A stretch of 64,000 bases of DNA. Origin: Latrodectus hesperus. Lineage: Eukaryota; Arthropoda; Arachnida; Araneae; Theridiidae. Where the stretch lies: assembly GCA_037975125.1 (NCBI GenBank), contig CM075860.1, positions 27,779,237 to 27,843,236 on the forward strand, given 5' to 3'. Shown here in pieces: positions 27,520-41,059 of this stretch (the first letter of the stretch is position 1; every line of letters begins with the position of its first letter). The notes below the pieces were generated by a model. That model ran no database searches, was not told the DNA's origin, and worked only from the letters and a program-made list of their open reading frames with translations. A program made the position numbers and the translations under genes.

Positions 27520-28204
27520 TAGTAGAACTCCAATCATCCAAATCGCTTTCAGAATTTTGGAAAAATTGTTAGACTGAAGAAGAGATTAAAAATGAGGAAA
27601 AGGAAAAAGCTCAAGAAAAGTAAGGTAAAAGAAGGGAAAATATGAGAATGAGAGAGAGAGAGAGAGAGAGGTGACGCTTTTGAAAAATTCAAAAACATTC
27701 GTTTGAAAATTCCTTAATGTTTAGAAATTGGTGCTGAATATATAGGAGAATAGATTATGAGTGAAACCCTATATTTCAAACAGCAAAAGATAACAACTTA
27801 TTAAAAGTGTGGGTTGAAAAGATAACCTAAATGTCCAAGTTGAAATAGATACGAGACCATCAGCTAGTGCAGCATTCGCCGGTTTTGAAACTGTTTTGAA
27901 GCGGATAGAGCCTCAGCCCCAGTGTGACCACATAGAAATTCTCATTGTCAAAGTGGATCTTGCCTGCCTGATAAAGGATGAAGGCAATATGAAACATTGT
28001 ACTTTGACCGAAATATTGTGCTAGCAAACATTTACAGTGCTATACCTAAATACTGTATCAATGCATAGCACATTTTTAACTCACATTTCAACATACAATA
28101 TTTAATTGAAATAAAACCTTTCTCGAAATAATCCAATTATTCGAATATTTGTTTATCCGAATGGGGTCCGGTTTCAACAGATTTGAATGGTTAGAGTTTT
28201 ACTG
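27520..28204 (+). mobile_element. Tigger/pogo-like deletion derivative
   Basis: The left end TAGTAGAACTCCAATCATCC and the reverse complement of the right end CAGTAAAACTCTAACCATTC form terminal inverted repeats of about 24 bases. Each is flanked outside by TA (27518-27519 and 28205-28206), the target of the Tc1/mariner/pogo superfamily. At 685 bp the copy is far shorter than an autonomous element, but it retains the 3' end of a transposase gene. A short (GA)n run sits at 27652-27670. The TIRs plus the coding tail make this a pogo/Tigger relative; non-autonomous. Confidence 0.8.
27818..28024 (+). pseudogene. Tigger-like transposase C-terminal tail
   Basis: A 68-codon open stretch reads NVQVEIDTRPSASAAFAGF, then ETVLKRIEPQPQCDHIEI and LTEILC before a stop. 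This is the kind of C-terminal extension seen after the DDE domain in pogo/Tigger transposases. There the chain ends in a basic, Leu-Thr-containing tail. No DNA-binding or catalytic part remains in this copy. A stop at 27815 closes the frame upstream. Family recognition is from the residue pattern and agrees with the TIRs and TA flanks of the element. Confidence 0.65.
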
Positions 28205-28209
28205 TAATG

Positions 28210-30220
28210 TCAAAAGCAGGTGCTATATATTATTGCATATAAAGCCATATGCAGAGATTTATCAGCATGAATATATTTTTTCCGGTTTCAGTTAAGAAAG
28301 GTTGCATGGAAGAAAATTAAATTTTAATCTGAAAATATCGGGTCTCTAACATAACACAAAGGCACTTTCATTACGAAATTTTGATAACAGCATTTATAAT
28401 TAATTTAAATCGAAATGAACGTTGACTGGTTATTTCGAGATAAATACCATTCCGGAGATTTTTTTTTCTTTTCAAAAAAAATAGGAGTGTTGTTCTTTCT
28501 TCCTTTTTAAAATTGTCATATTTGGTTAATCACTCAGGGTAAAGAAAATATATATGGCATTAGATCTCTAGTTTTCTCCATTTCCAAACAGTGTAGTTTT
28601 TAAAAGTAGCGACAATAATTTTTTTCCCTTTCTGGAAAAGTGTTGTGTTTGCCATTCCAGCGAACGTGTTTACGTTTTTCTTTTAACGACGGTGTTGGAA
28701 TTTCATTGAAATGCAAATAAAATGAATCCTGATTTTAATGTTCAATAACATTGAAACTAAAAGGAGTTTTCAAGTATTTCATAACACATTCGATTTGTTT
28801 TAAGCTTACCTAAACATGAGATTTCATTTTCTGGTAATATGTAACAACGCTTCCTACACTGCTAAGTAAATATTAAAAAAAATATTTATAAATTGTTCAA
28901 TTTAAAAGATATTACGTAATTTCTCAAATTTCAATTCTCCCCGAAAGTTGAGGATGCGTTTGTTAAGAAAGCTATGGTGATTTGGGCCCATTTTTCGAAT
29001 GTATGATCATTTAAAGCTATATTTAAAAAAACTAATATAATGTATTGTAACCAGAATTATAAAATTCATAGTTTAATCATTCTAAAGTAAAAATAATATC
29101 ATTTTTTCAGTAAAAATACCGAGCTAGCAACTAAATAATTAATATTTAAGAATCTTCAATTTAACTGTTTATTAGTTCGAGTCCACTTTGAACTCCCAGA
29201 TATGCTAATCCCAGTATGAAAAAAGACCGTAGTGCCAAATAAGTCATATTGCTAGTCAGGATATAAAATTTTTAATTTAAATAAATTTTTATTTTGATTT
29301 AAAAATTTTGTTTTAAAGATCATATCATTTCAATCAAACTCATCAAAAAGAACGTATTTATCCATTAATATATTTACGTTTGAATAATATCACTGTTCTA
29401 TTAAATCTATTGCTAAAGTTATTTCTGTAATTCATTACTCATTATTAAATCATTTCCTGATTTCTAATTTGACCTAATTCATAAATTATTATATTCATAT
29501 GTGAATTCCCTATAATTAACGTTATTTGCATAAAATATCAGGATTTGAACGTTTGATTAATTTATTTGCATTTCAAAAGGTATATCATTGATTCAAGTAT
29601 TCCCATAATTATATTCGAGTATAACTAATGATTTAATCAGAGAGAGAAATAGATATTGTCTCCTCTTAAGTCGTTTACAAATATTTCCGGAAATCTAGAG
29701 TGCTCAGCTTTATAATTTATCCCATGAAATATCCATTCTTCGATTTCATAACCGTTTTAATACGGGATAATTTATTTTCTTTCATAACTTATATTCTGTT
29801 AAATATATTTTGTTAATAGTTTTATCCTAATCTTTGAATATTTTTTACAAATTGATTTAAATGAAGTTAAAAAATTTCAAAAAACGATCATCTTATAAAT
29901 ATAAAAACTAAAGTAGCTAACTGAAGCAATTCACTTCGAATAAGTTCAATTATAATTAAAAACATCGATTTTGATTTTTGTTTATTTATATTAAAGTATT
30001 TAATTATTTTACTAAATTATTTTATTTTGTTATAGTTAAAAAAATTCAAATGAGTTGTGTGTTGCCACCTTGCTCACTAGTAATTATACATAAGGCTATA
30101 AATAAAAGAAAAGCTATTTCTTGAAATGTTTTATCTTATGATGTGTTTTATCTTAAGAAGTTTGGCATAAATATATTTTATGTACTGTGAGATACACAGT
30201 GGTGATAAGGAAATATCCAT
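28210..30220. other. AT-rich non-coding DNA
   Basis: No coding similarity. A box-B-like TAGTTCGAGTCCAC at about 29174 with an ATCCCAGT downstream could be a relic of the SINE seen at 47.3 kb, but too little remains to call. Confidence 0.5.
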
Positions 30221-30223
30221 ATA

Positions 30224-31502
30224 CCAAGTGTATGCAAATGAAATGAGACAATTGTTTTAAAAAAAGACACAATAAATTTGCGAAAACTGTTTATATTTAT
30301 TTATTTGAAATAATATCCATTGCTAGCTACACATTTTCCTCATCTTTCAGGCAATTTGTGATTACGATACCATAAAAAATGATCGGTGCTTTGAAGCCAG
30401 CCAGTCATCAAGTCAAGATTTGACGTTTTCGTAAGAAGTGAAGCATTGGTCAGCCAATGCGTGTCCCAATGATACAAATAGGTGGTAATCGGAAGGAGCC
30501 AAGTCTAGCGAATAAGACGCATGCCATAAGGGATCCCAGCCGAGCACCTTCTTTGTCGGTTTAGCACGGTGGCTAGGTGCGTTGTCATCAAGGAAAATCA
30601 ATTTGTAGTGCCGTTCCTTGTATTCCTCGTGTTTTTCGAGTATAGCATCGTTCAAATCAAGTAATTGTATCTTGTAGCAATCAGTATTAATGGTTTCGTT
30701 GGATTTGAGAAGCTCATAATTGATTGGCCCCTCCTGGTCTCAGAAAATACACATCATTGTCTTGCGGCCGAATCCATTTGGCCTTGCAGGCAATTTGGAC
30801 GGCTGTCCGGGGTCAGCATAAGATCGATTACGCTTGGGATTCTCAAAATAAATCCATTTTTCATCACTAGTCCCAATACGATGGAGATATAACTTGCGTT
30901 TGTAGTGAGCAAGTAACATTTCGCGCACGAGTTTTCAATTTTCCTGCTGACGGTCCGTTAGCTCGTGTGGTACCTATCTACCGACCTTTATTATCTTGCC
31001 CATTGCTTTGAGACGACGGTAAACAGTACTTTGGTCAAAATTCAGTTGTTTTGCAAGATGTTCTTGCGTTTGGCCATCATCTTCATCGAGTAATGCTTAC
31101 GATTCAGCATCTCCAAATTTTTTTGCTCGTCTGCCACACTCCTCGTTTATCACATCGAAATTACCATTTTGAAACTTTTCAAACCACCTGTAGCACTGCT
31201 CATGGCTCAGAACATTGCCACCGTATGCTTTTACAAGCATTTGATGCAATTCGGCAGCATTTTTCTTCAGATGGTAACAAACAATGAAGGCTGTCCACAA
31301 ATCGTGGTCGGAAGGCATAAAATTCGACATTAACAGCACAGTAAATAAACACAATGCACCCTGAAACTCGTCCAAATGTAAGCTAAACGTGAGTATCAAA
31401 GGTCAAACTATAAAAAAAACACGTGCCACGGTTTCGTAATGTTTGTATATATGCGTGGCAACATCTGCTAGCAATCGTCTCACTTGATATGCACACACCT
31501 GG
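30224..31502 (-). mobile_element. Full-length Mos1-like mariner, inactive
   Basis: The left end CCAAGTGTATGCAAATGAAA and the reverse complement of the right end CCAGGTGTGTGCATATCAAG are about 30-base terminal inverted repeats. They are flanked on both sides by TA (30222-30223 and 31503-31504). The element is 1279 bp, the expected size for a mauritiana-type mariner, and the transposase is on the minus strand. The copy is complete in extent but carries several stops, one frameshift and a small deletion in the gene, so it cannot make its own transposase. Confidence 0.92.
30301..31330 (-). pseudogene. Mos1-like mariner transposase
   Basis: The start is the ATG at 31330 (MSNFMPSDHDLW), chosen because the paired helix-turn-helix domain (HLKKNAAELHQMLVKAYG, CYRWFEKFQNGNFDV) follows directly. 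About 342 codons reach the TAA at 30301, close to the family's 345. Catalytic residues: first Asp in TSDEKWIYF, second in FLDDNAPSH, third in APSDYHLF, all present. Only 31 residues separate the second and third Asp instead of 34, so three codons are missing near LGWDPLW. In-frame stops fall after GDAES, at GR-stop-VPHEL, EN-stop-KLV, CIF-stop-DQE and VKS-stop-LDDW. Near 30340 a shift leads to the frame ending in ASNGYYFK. Most stops replace an expected Trp. Confidence 0.92.
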
Positions 31503-31509
31503 TAAATCT

Positions 31510-34040
<2,531 letters not shown>

Positions 34041-34042
34041 TT

Positions 34043-34087
34043 AACAGAAGTTAAATAAAATACGCTTTATTTTATTTAACTTCTGTT
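34043..34087. repeat. Perfect 20-bp hairpin
   Basis: Arms 34043-34062 and 34068-34087 are exact inverse complements around the five-base loop CGCTT. No coding context is seen. Confidence 0.9.
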
Positions 34088-34113
34088 TTAAAAAAAAAGC
34101 TTTATTTCGGTGG

Positions 34114-34178
34114 AATTTAAAACACGCTTTACATGCATAAGATAAAACATCGTATGCATAAAAAGCGTGTCTTAAATT
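34114..34178. repeat. Imperfect 26-bp inverted repeat
   Basis: Arms 34114-34139 and 34153-34178 match at 23 of 26 positions, with a 13-base spacer. It lies 26 bases from the perfect hairpin at 34043-34087 and shares the ACGCTTTA-type core word. It could be a tiny foldback element. Confidence 0.75.
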
Positions 34179-34179
34179 C

Positions 34180-35525
34180 ACAAACTATTTTACTTAATAT
34201 ACTTTACATTAACTTAATATTTATGCATTTTAAATATGACTATGAAGTTTAAGAACTTAATCTCAGCAGTGTATATAGTTATTATAAGGAAATAAAATTT
34301 TGATCGGTTTATTGGATAGTATTATTTTTACGCATTTTTTGTTAAGAATTGTTTCTGCTCATAATATGGAAAGTATAAGAGAACTAATGTGGGTAAGAGA
34401 ACTTTAATCTGAGATAATTTAGTTAGCCATGCAAAGAATTAAAATATTTTAAGTAGAAATAAGAATATAATATTTAAAATTAAATACCCACTTAAAAATG
34501 ATGACAGAAACATCTGTTCGAACAATTTCTTGATCTAAAAACATGAAAAAGGAAGCTCAATTTTCCTAAAAAGAACTAAATTAACTTAAAGGCAAATAAA
34601 CTGAAGCTCCAAAAAAAGATAAGAGCAATATTATTATGAAAATTTTACAAATGACTATAGAATACGCTTTCCCTTATCAAAATTTTTAATTAGTTTTACA
34701 GAATGTATTTAAACATATTATTAAAAATAATGTATTTTACAGATCGTTTTCAATTTATATCTTAATAGTGCACCAGTGAGAAACATACCAAACTTAGAGA
34801 AAAAAATAACAATTTAAAAAAAAATAATAATATTTGCTATTTTTCACGAATTTTCTATTTACACAAAATGCTGTTTTATCCTATGAAACGAGGATTTATG
34901 TATTAATCAGCTAAAAACGAATCGAACGAGAAATGTGGAAAATTTGAATATTCCCTTTTGTTGCGGATCATTATATCTTGAAGACGATACTATTCATGAA
35001 CTTTCAAACTCATTCTGTTCGTTGATCTGCGAGACAATGAGAAACACGTAGATGCGTTTGCTGTGGAGGGTGAAAATAATACTTTTTTTAAAAAATTTGA
35101 AAAACATAGTAAATATTTTTATTTCAAAAAATTTAAGAATGTAGAAAGAGGGAATAATCCAATCCCGTACATATTTTTCCTCTAACTTTGCTGTACTAAG
35201 TGACAATTTTATAAACATGGAAACGAACTACACTCATTCTTTCCTACGAAATGTTGCGTAACACAGCACAAGCAAACTTATTGTGAGTTCAAATCAATGT
35301 TAATTATGATTTAATTTAATGAAAAATTCTGTAATCAAAATTTTTGAAAAGAGACATAGCTATGTTTTAAGTTACCTAGAAATTATTTTTCTGATATAAG
35401 TTCGATTATATTCCAATTGCATTCCGTTTTCACAGTCATTAATATGTAAGATCTCAATGACTTCCTATAACTAACGCCCGAAAAAAAAACATATTCTGAT
35501 TTCAGTCTTACAAAACCGTATAATG
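34180..35525. other. AT-rich non-coding DNA
   Basis: No coding similarity or repeat structure was recognised. The open frame 34994-35218 on the minus strand is AT-rich noise. Confidence 0.5.
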
Positions 35526-35528
35526 ACA

Positions 35529-36440
35529 TTAATGTTTGATATTAAGAAATAGGCTTATTTGCAATAAATTTAGTATCCACTCATACAATGTGACGACGTT
35601 TTGAAAAGCCCAGATTGCTTGCATGGTAACCCAGGTTTCGATTTCTTTTAGCAATGCCGCATAGAGATCAATGTGATTCTTGCACTCCCAATGACAAAGC
35701 TGATTACTGAGGGAGCAAGATGTAATTTTTTCAGAAGAGTCCCGATTCTGCTTGCCGCATTCTGATGGCTGTGTACAAGATTTGAGGTTCCGAATGGAAT
35801 CATCATTGCCTGGTTGCATTCGATATCATCATAAAGCCCTACACCTGTTGTGATGGTAAGGCAAGCCAATGAGTACACTCTAGTTCCTGAGCACAGCTCT
35901 AGTTCAAACAATCTGTACATTTTTGTCATCTTAAGGTAAATATTTCTACCCAATCTTCCGAAATCTAATAAAATTCATGTTTCTAAAAGATAATGCAAGA
36001 GTACATGCTGCATATGGTGTTCTGATCTTCTGGATACGAAGGGTATTCGATTGTTGCCCTGGTCTCCCGACTTCTACCTAATTGGAAACGCTGATAATGT
36101 ACTTTTGAGAGAGTTGGGTGCCATCCCTTTCCATTGATTAAGTGTTTCATAGATTTGAAGTAGCACAGAATGAGTTGCTTATTTCTGTCACCCAAATCCA
36201 AACTAATTCCATGTCTAACCAAGTAAGACCCATAGTAACTGCCATTTACTCCCCTTCTTGCATTGCAATTTTAATGGCTAGCTGTGTAATCAATCAATAC
36301 TTGAATCATAAGCTCTTTGTGATAGAACCTCGCTTATCGGAGCATAAGATCCCGGGTTTCATATCAGCCACTTATGAACAACGGGTGATGGTAAGGAAAG
36401 TCATTGCTGCATGCACGTCTGTAAGGGTAATTGCTTGAGA
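35529..36440 (-). other. Coding-like but unrecognised segment
   Basis: Base composition is more balanced here than in the flanks, and consecutive minus frames stay open: 35983-36222, 35648-35953 and 35529-35819. The plus strand is open at 36142-36438. Pieces such as NAASRIGTLLKKLHLAPS and CHWECKNHIDLYAALLKEIE hint at the C-terminal knuckle of a non-LTR ORF2, but the cysteine pattern is not clear. I would call it a possible decayed transposon gene, function unknown. Confidence 0.3.
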
Positions 36441-38395
36441 CTTTTCTGGATTTCCTCTCTTGTACAGCCCATTATCTCTTGTACAGCCATGAGTACAGCC
36501 CATTATGTATGAAAAGTCCTTTCGTTAATCAATTTATTGTATGAATACTAAAATATTTTACAATAACCTTCAACCATTAAGCTGTACACAAAGCAAAGTC
36601 AAAATGTTTGAATGAAGAAAGATCTAATTTGTGTTACATTAGGAATGCAGAAGAGTTGCATGGAGATACACTGTTCTTTTGTTACCAGGTGGCGCAATAA
36701 GACTTTATTACATCATACCGACAAATCAATTTCCATTACACCAGTTTTTAAAACGATACATATTTTCCGTTATTTCACAACTAGTTTAGCAAATAAAATA
36801 CTTAAAAGTACTTTTAAGTAGTTTGGGAATTTAACTACATATCATAAAATAGGTTTAATGAATAAGATTGAAAATTGTTTAAAAACCTTCCAAAATATAT
36901 TAGTTTTTATCAAATTATTCACATTAACATATTTCAAATTAATGCCAAAAATTGGAAAATTTTTCAACGAAAATAAATTTATTTGTGTAAAAAACATGAA
37001 AATCGAGGAATGTAAGAGTGATCTGTGATTTATATACGTATATAACATAAAATAATTCACTTGAAGGAGGCAATAGAAAAATGCAATATAAAAATAACAT
37101 TATTTCCTCCCTATTAAATTAAATAAAAAGTATCAAATTATTTGAAAAAATATTTTTATTTATTAAATAATACATAAAAATATGTTTATTTATTAAATAA
37201 TAAATATGAAACAAGAATTTTTATGCTCTTTTAATTCAGGTACTCATTTTTATGAAGGAATCTTACAAAATATGTAAAATTCGTAATAATATTATAAATA
37301 AAGTAAAAAACCAATTTTTGATAAAAAAAAAATATTAAATAAGTGTGTGTGTGTGTATTTTCATCATAATAAATGATAACAAAAAAATCATAAATTTTTC
37401 TAATAAATCTTAATATTCTTAATATTTATTTCCGGTTTCTTACAGATAATGAGCAGAATTTTACATCGCAAATTTTGCATTGTTGTTATAATTGAATTCA
37501 TAAATCTTTAGTGGTAAAATCAATTAGATAAATCAATAGATCATTATATGAAATCATTTTATTCATACATTTGCTCTACATACTTCTATAGATATTTCAA
37601 CAATTTATTTATATTTACTGCATCAAATATTGTAGTTAACAAGCCTTTTCTTTAAAATAAAGTTTAAAAAATGTTTCAAGTTATTCTCCTATTTCAGAGT
37701 AATTTTAAAAAACAATTTCAGACATTTTGACATTAATGGGGCTATTTAACTTATAGTAAACTGCGCTCGCTTGTATTATTTTTCTACATAAAATAACAAC
37801 CTTTAAAGTTTAATAAATGTAAGTTTCAAGCAAATTTCTCTCAATTCTCTTCTCTCTTAATGCCTATAACTTTATATATACTTGAATTATATTAATATAC
37901 ATATTATATCTGAATGTTTTATGAAGTGCCAATATCGGCATAAAATATAATCAGACGTATTAAACAACTAACTAAAATTAAATTTGCCATTTCTAATCAA
38001 ACGAGGCTTTTCTCATGGCGTATTTGAACTATTCATGCTATTGAGATTTAAACATTTACAAATATCATGAATTTTACAACAACACATGTTCTTTTTTTTA
38101 AAAATTATTGATTAATTTTATTTGAATCATTATAGCTTTCAGTCAAATGCATTGAGTATTTCCAGAAAGTATATAACACCAGTTAAGCATATTTCTTATT
38201 GATCAAATTGTTAGAACATAAATATTAAACAGCAAATTATTTCGTATTCCAGAAGAAAAGCACAACTTCTACTACACGATTCTGTTTGCCAATTTATAAT
38301 GTTTGTTTTCAATTTATAATAAAAACAAGGGTTGAATAGACTAGGACCTACAATTTAATATCGATTCCGCATCCATACTACTATCCATAAACCAA
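36441..38395. other. AT-rich non-coding DNA
   Basis: A small local duplication of TGTACAGCCCATTAT occurs at about 36463-36505. A short (GT)7 is near 37343. Otherwise nothing. Confidence 0.5.
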
Positions 38396-38399
38396 TAGA

Positions 38400-39370
38400 T
38401 AAATGAATCCACGAAAGATTAACGCTAATTTCAGCAGCCTGGTCGGCAATAAATGAATAATGCTTAGGAATTCTCTCTTCTGACATGAATGCTGCCACAC
38501 CCAATGATGATGATGTCATCTCCATGGAGTACTAGTAAAAACCCTAAATGATCCCAAAGCTGTCGAAGACAGCCCTGATGATCTCTACATCTTTATCTGT
38601 AAAAAGAAGATCCTCAGGATTCTCTATGCTGATATTAGCCACAACCAATTAGAGCTCATTTTGACTTTGATTTTGTTTTGACACACGTAATTGTGATGTT
38701 GCACCACAAGTTTAATTTTGCCAATATCTTGTTTTCTGATGCTTTTAGTAGCGTCCTCTTTTTGTGCTACTTACTGATTCTTAAAGTTACAGAGTTTGGA
38801 AATAAGTCTTTTTCAGGTTAACATTAGGAAATTGTCCCGTTTCTTGCCATTCAATCGATGGAACTCTTTAGTGCAGGTTGAGTCCATTGTTGCTTCATTA
38901 TCATGATGATATGCTTGTATTATCTATGAAAATTATCTGATAGTCTCCTTCAGCGAAGTGGAAGAAATAAGAGTGTTGAATAATGTTGAAACCGCCTAGC
39001 CTCCCAAGTTGCTTTCCTATTTCAGTTTCATCCCATTCCCGAATCTTCTCCGTTGACGTATCCGGATCTGACTTTATGAAGACTCGGTAAAAACTTTCCT
39101 TATTATAAAGTCTCTACCACTGTAGCTTTAACCCCTTTCTTTATGTAACTAATTTTCGCCTAATTTACCACGATGTACACAATAGCATCAAATATATTTT
39201 CTTTTTCACTATAATGTGTACCATGTACCTCTCTTTAGGCCTAACTTCAAGGTGACAATTTTTCCCGCAAGATCCTATTTTGCATTTTTGTACTTCACAT
39301 AATGCATAATACGTATTACCCTTCCTAACTACTAATGTGGTGTTTGATAATTCCCTTGATTGTGTCAATC
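38400..39370 (-). other. Coding-like but unrecognised segment
   Basis: Another patch of more balanced composition. Minus-strand pieces read EKIREWDETEIGKQLGRLGG (near 39000), PEDLLFTDKDVEIIRAVFD (near 38600) and CEVQKCKIGSCGKNCH (near 39270). They do not match a family that I can name, and stops separate them. It is perhaps an ORF1-type or transposase relic; no function is proposed. Confidence 0.3.
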
Positions 39371-39374
39371 TCTA

Positions 39375-40440
39375 CAACTGTATTAATAATATTAATTCTT
39401 CTGCATTTTTTTGTAAATGAAACTGTAAAGACTGTTTGACTATTATAAAAAAATGTCGCTTTTCTTTATGTACATTGTTAATGCACAAAAGTCTTAGCCA
39501 AATCCTGGAGAATCAAAACATTCCACTATTACAATCACAAAACTCAAAAATAATATTTAAAAAGTTTCTTAATATTACAGTAATGCAAGACCAGTAGTAC
39601 AACGATTATGAAAATTTTAATACGCAAAAGATAAGAGCATAGCCTATGTTTAGTATAAAGTAGCATATCTTTTGTTAGGGAACAGGAGCTATCTTCCCAA
39701 TATTGTTTTAGCTACTCCAAGTTTCTGCCCAAACATGTATATTAAGGATGTTACCTTACACATCCTTAGAACATTACTTTGGCATAGTATTGTCTACTAC
39801 GTTATGTCAAAGTAAAAAATTTATTCTGAAACTTTATCAAACTGCTAAATACATTATTATTCTTTCGTGATTTCATTTTGTATTAAATACAAAAGATGTG
39901 ATACGTTTTGATTTTTTCAATGTTTAATAGTTCATAAAATATCAGCAAATCCTTATGATATTCATTCAGAAAATATATTTATTTATGTATATAACTTCAT
40001 ATGACATTTATACATACAACAACTTTTCTATTTTCCTACATAACGTTTCCATTGATGAGTTTATCATCCTTTTTGTTTTGAATGTCGTTATTTTTTGTAA
40101 ATATCATCAAAACATATTGGTAGCTATTTGACGATTCTTTTAATCTCTTTTCTTAATTTCTTTTTCTGATTTTATTATATTTTATTATTTTCTGCTTATT
40201 TTATTTTTTGAGTTATTATTTAAATGCCAATTGTTTTTTGGAAATGATTCGAATGAAACGTGATGCTCAATTTTGAGGACTTTTTCATCATTTTGTTTGC
40301 TTTAATGGCTTATTTGATCGTATATTGAAACGTGTGACCACATTATATCAGTTAAATTTTTTATTACAAAAAAATAAGAAATTAGATATAAAGCACAGAA
40401 TATTAGAAAACTCTCCAAAGAAGAACATTATTCTACAGAG
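39375..40440. other. AT-rich non-coding DNA
   Basis: Nothing recognised on either strand. It leads up to the rpoC-like segment. Confidence 0.5.
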
Positions 40441-40443
40441 AAT

Positions 40444-40648
<205 letters not shown>

Positions 40649-40689
40649 ATTAATAATGTTGTTAAGAGGGCCAGAAAACCCTTCTTATA

Positions 40690-40985
40690 GAGTATGGAAA
40701 GATCTGTAAAAACAGATGTAAGATTGTTTGGATATGCAAACTCCAACTATGCTCACGTTTCCTAAAAAAAACATTTATGCTTACAAAACCAAAAGATCTC
40801 CAAACACAGCTGCAAGATTTCTTGGGTATACAAGCTCCAACTATGCTCATGCTTCATTCATTCTTACAAAACCGAAAGGTCTCCAAAAACAGATGCAAGA
40901 TTTTTTGGGTACGAAAGCTCCCTCAATGCTCATACTTCCTAAGAAAACATTTATGCTTACAAAACCTACATTGTCCTATTGTTCA
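40690..40985 (+). repeat. Tandem repeat, about 94-bp unit, roughly three copies
   Basis: The word CTCCAACTATGCTCA (or a close variant) recurs at 40741, 40835 and 40918. GATCTCCAAAAACAG-type words recur at about 40701, 40795 and 40880. The second unit has an 11-base deletion, giving spacings of 94 and 83. A frame through it encodes a repeated peptide (KPKDLQTQLQDFLG, APTMLML, KKTFMLTKP). Whether it was ever coding is unknown. It starts about 100 bases after the rpoC-like segment. Confidence 0.8.
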
Positions 40986-41059
40986 AGCCGTTAAACCAGT
41001 TAACATGACTATAAATTATTTTTGCAAGAAACAATATAAGGATGACAATAAGTTTTAAA

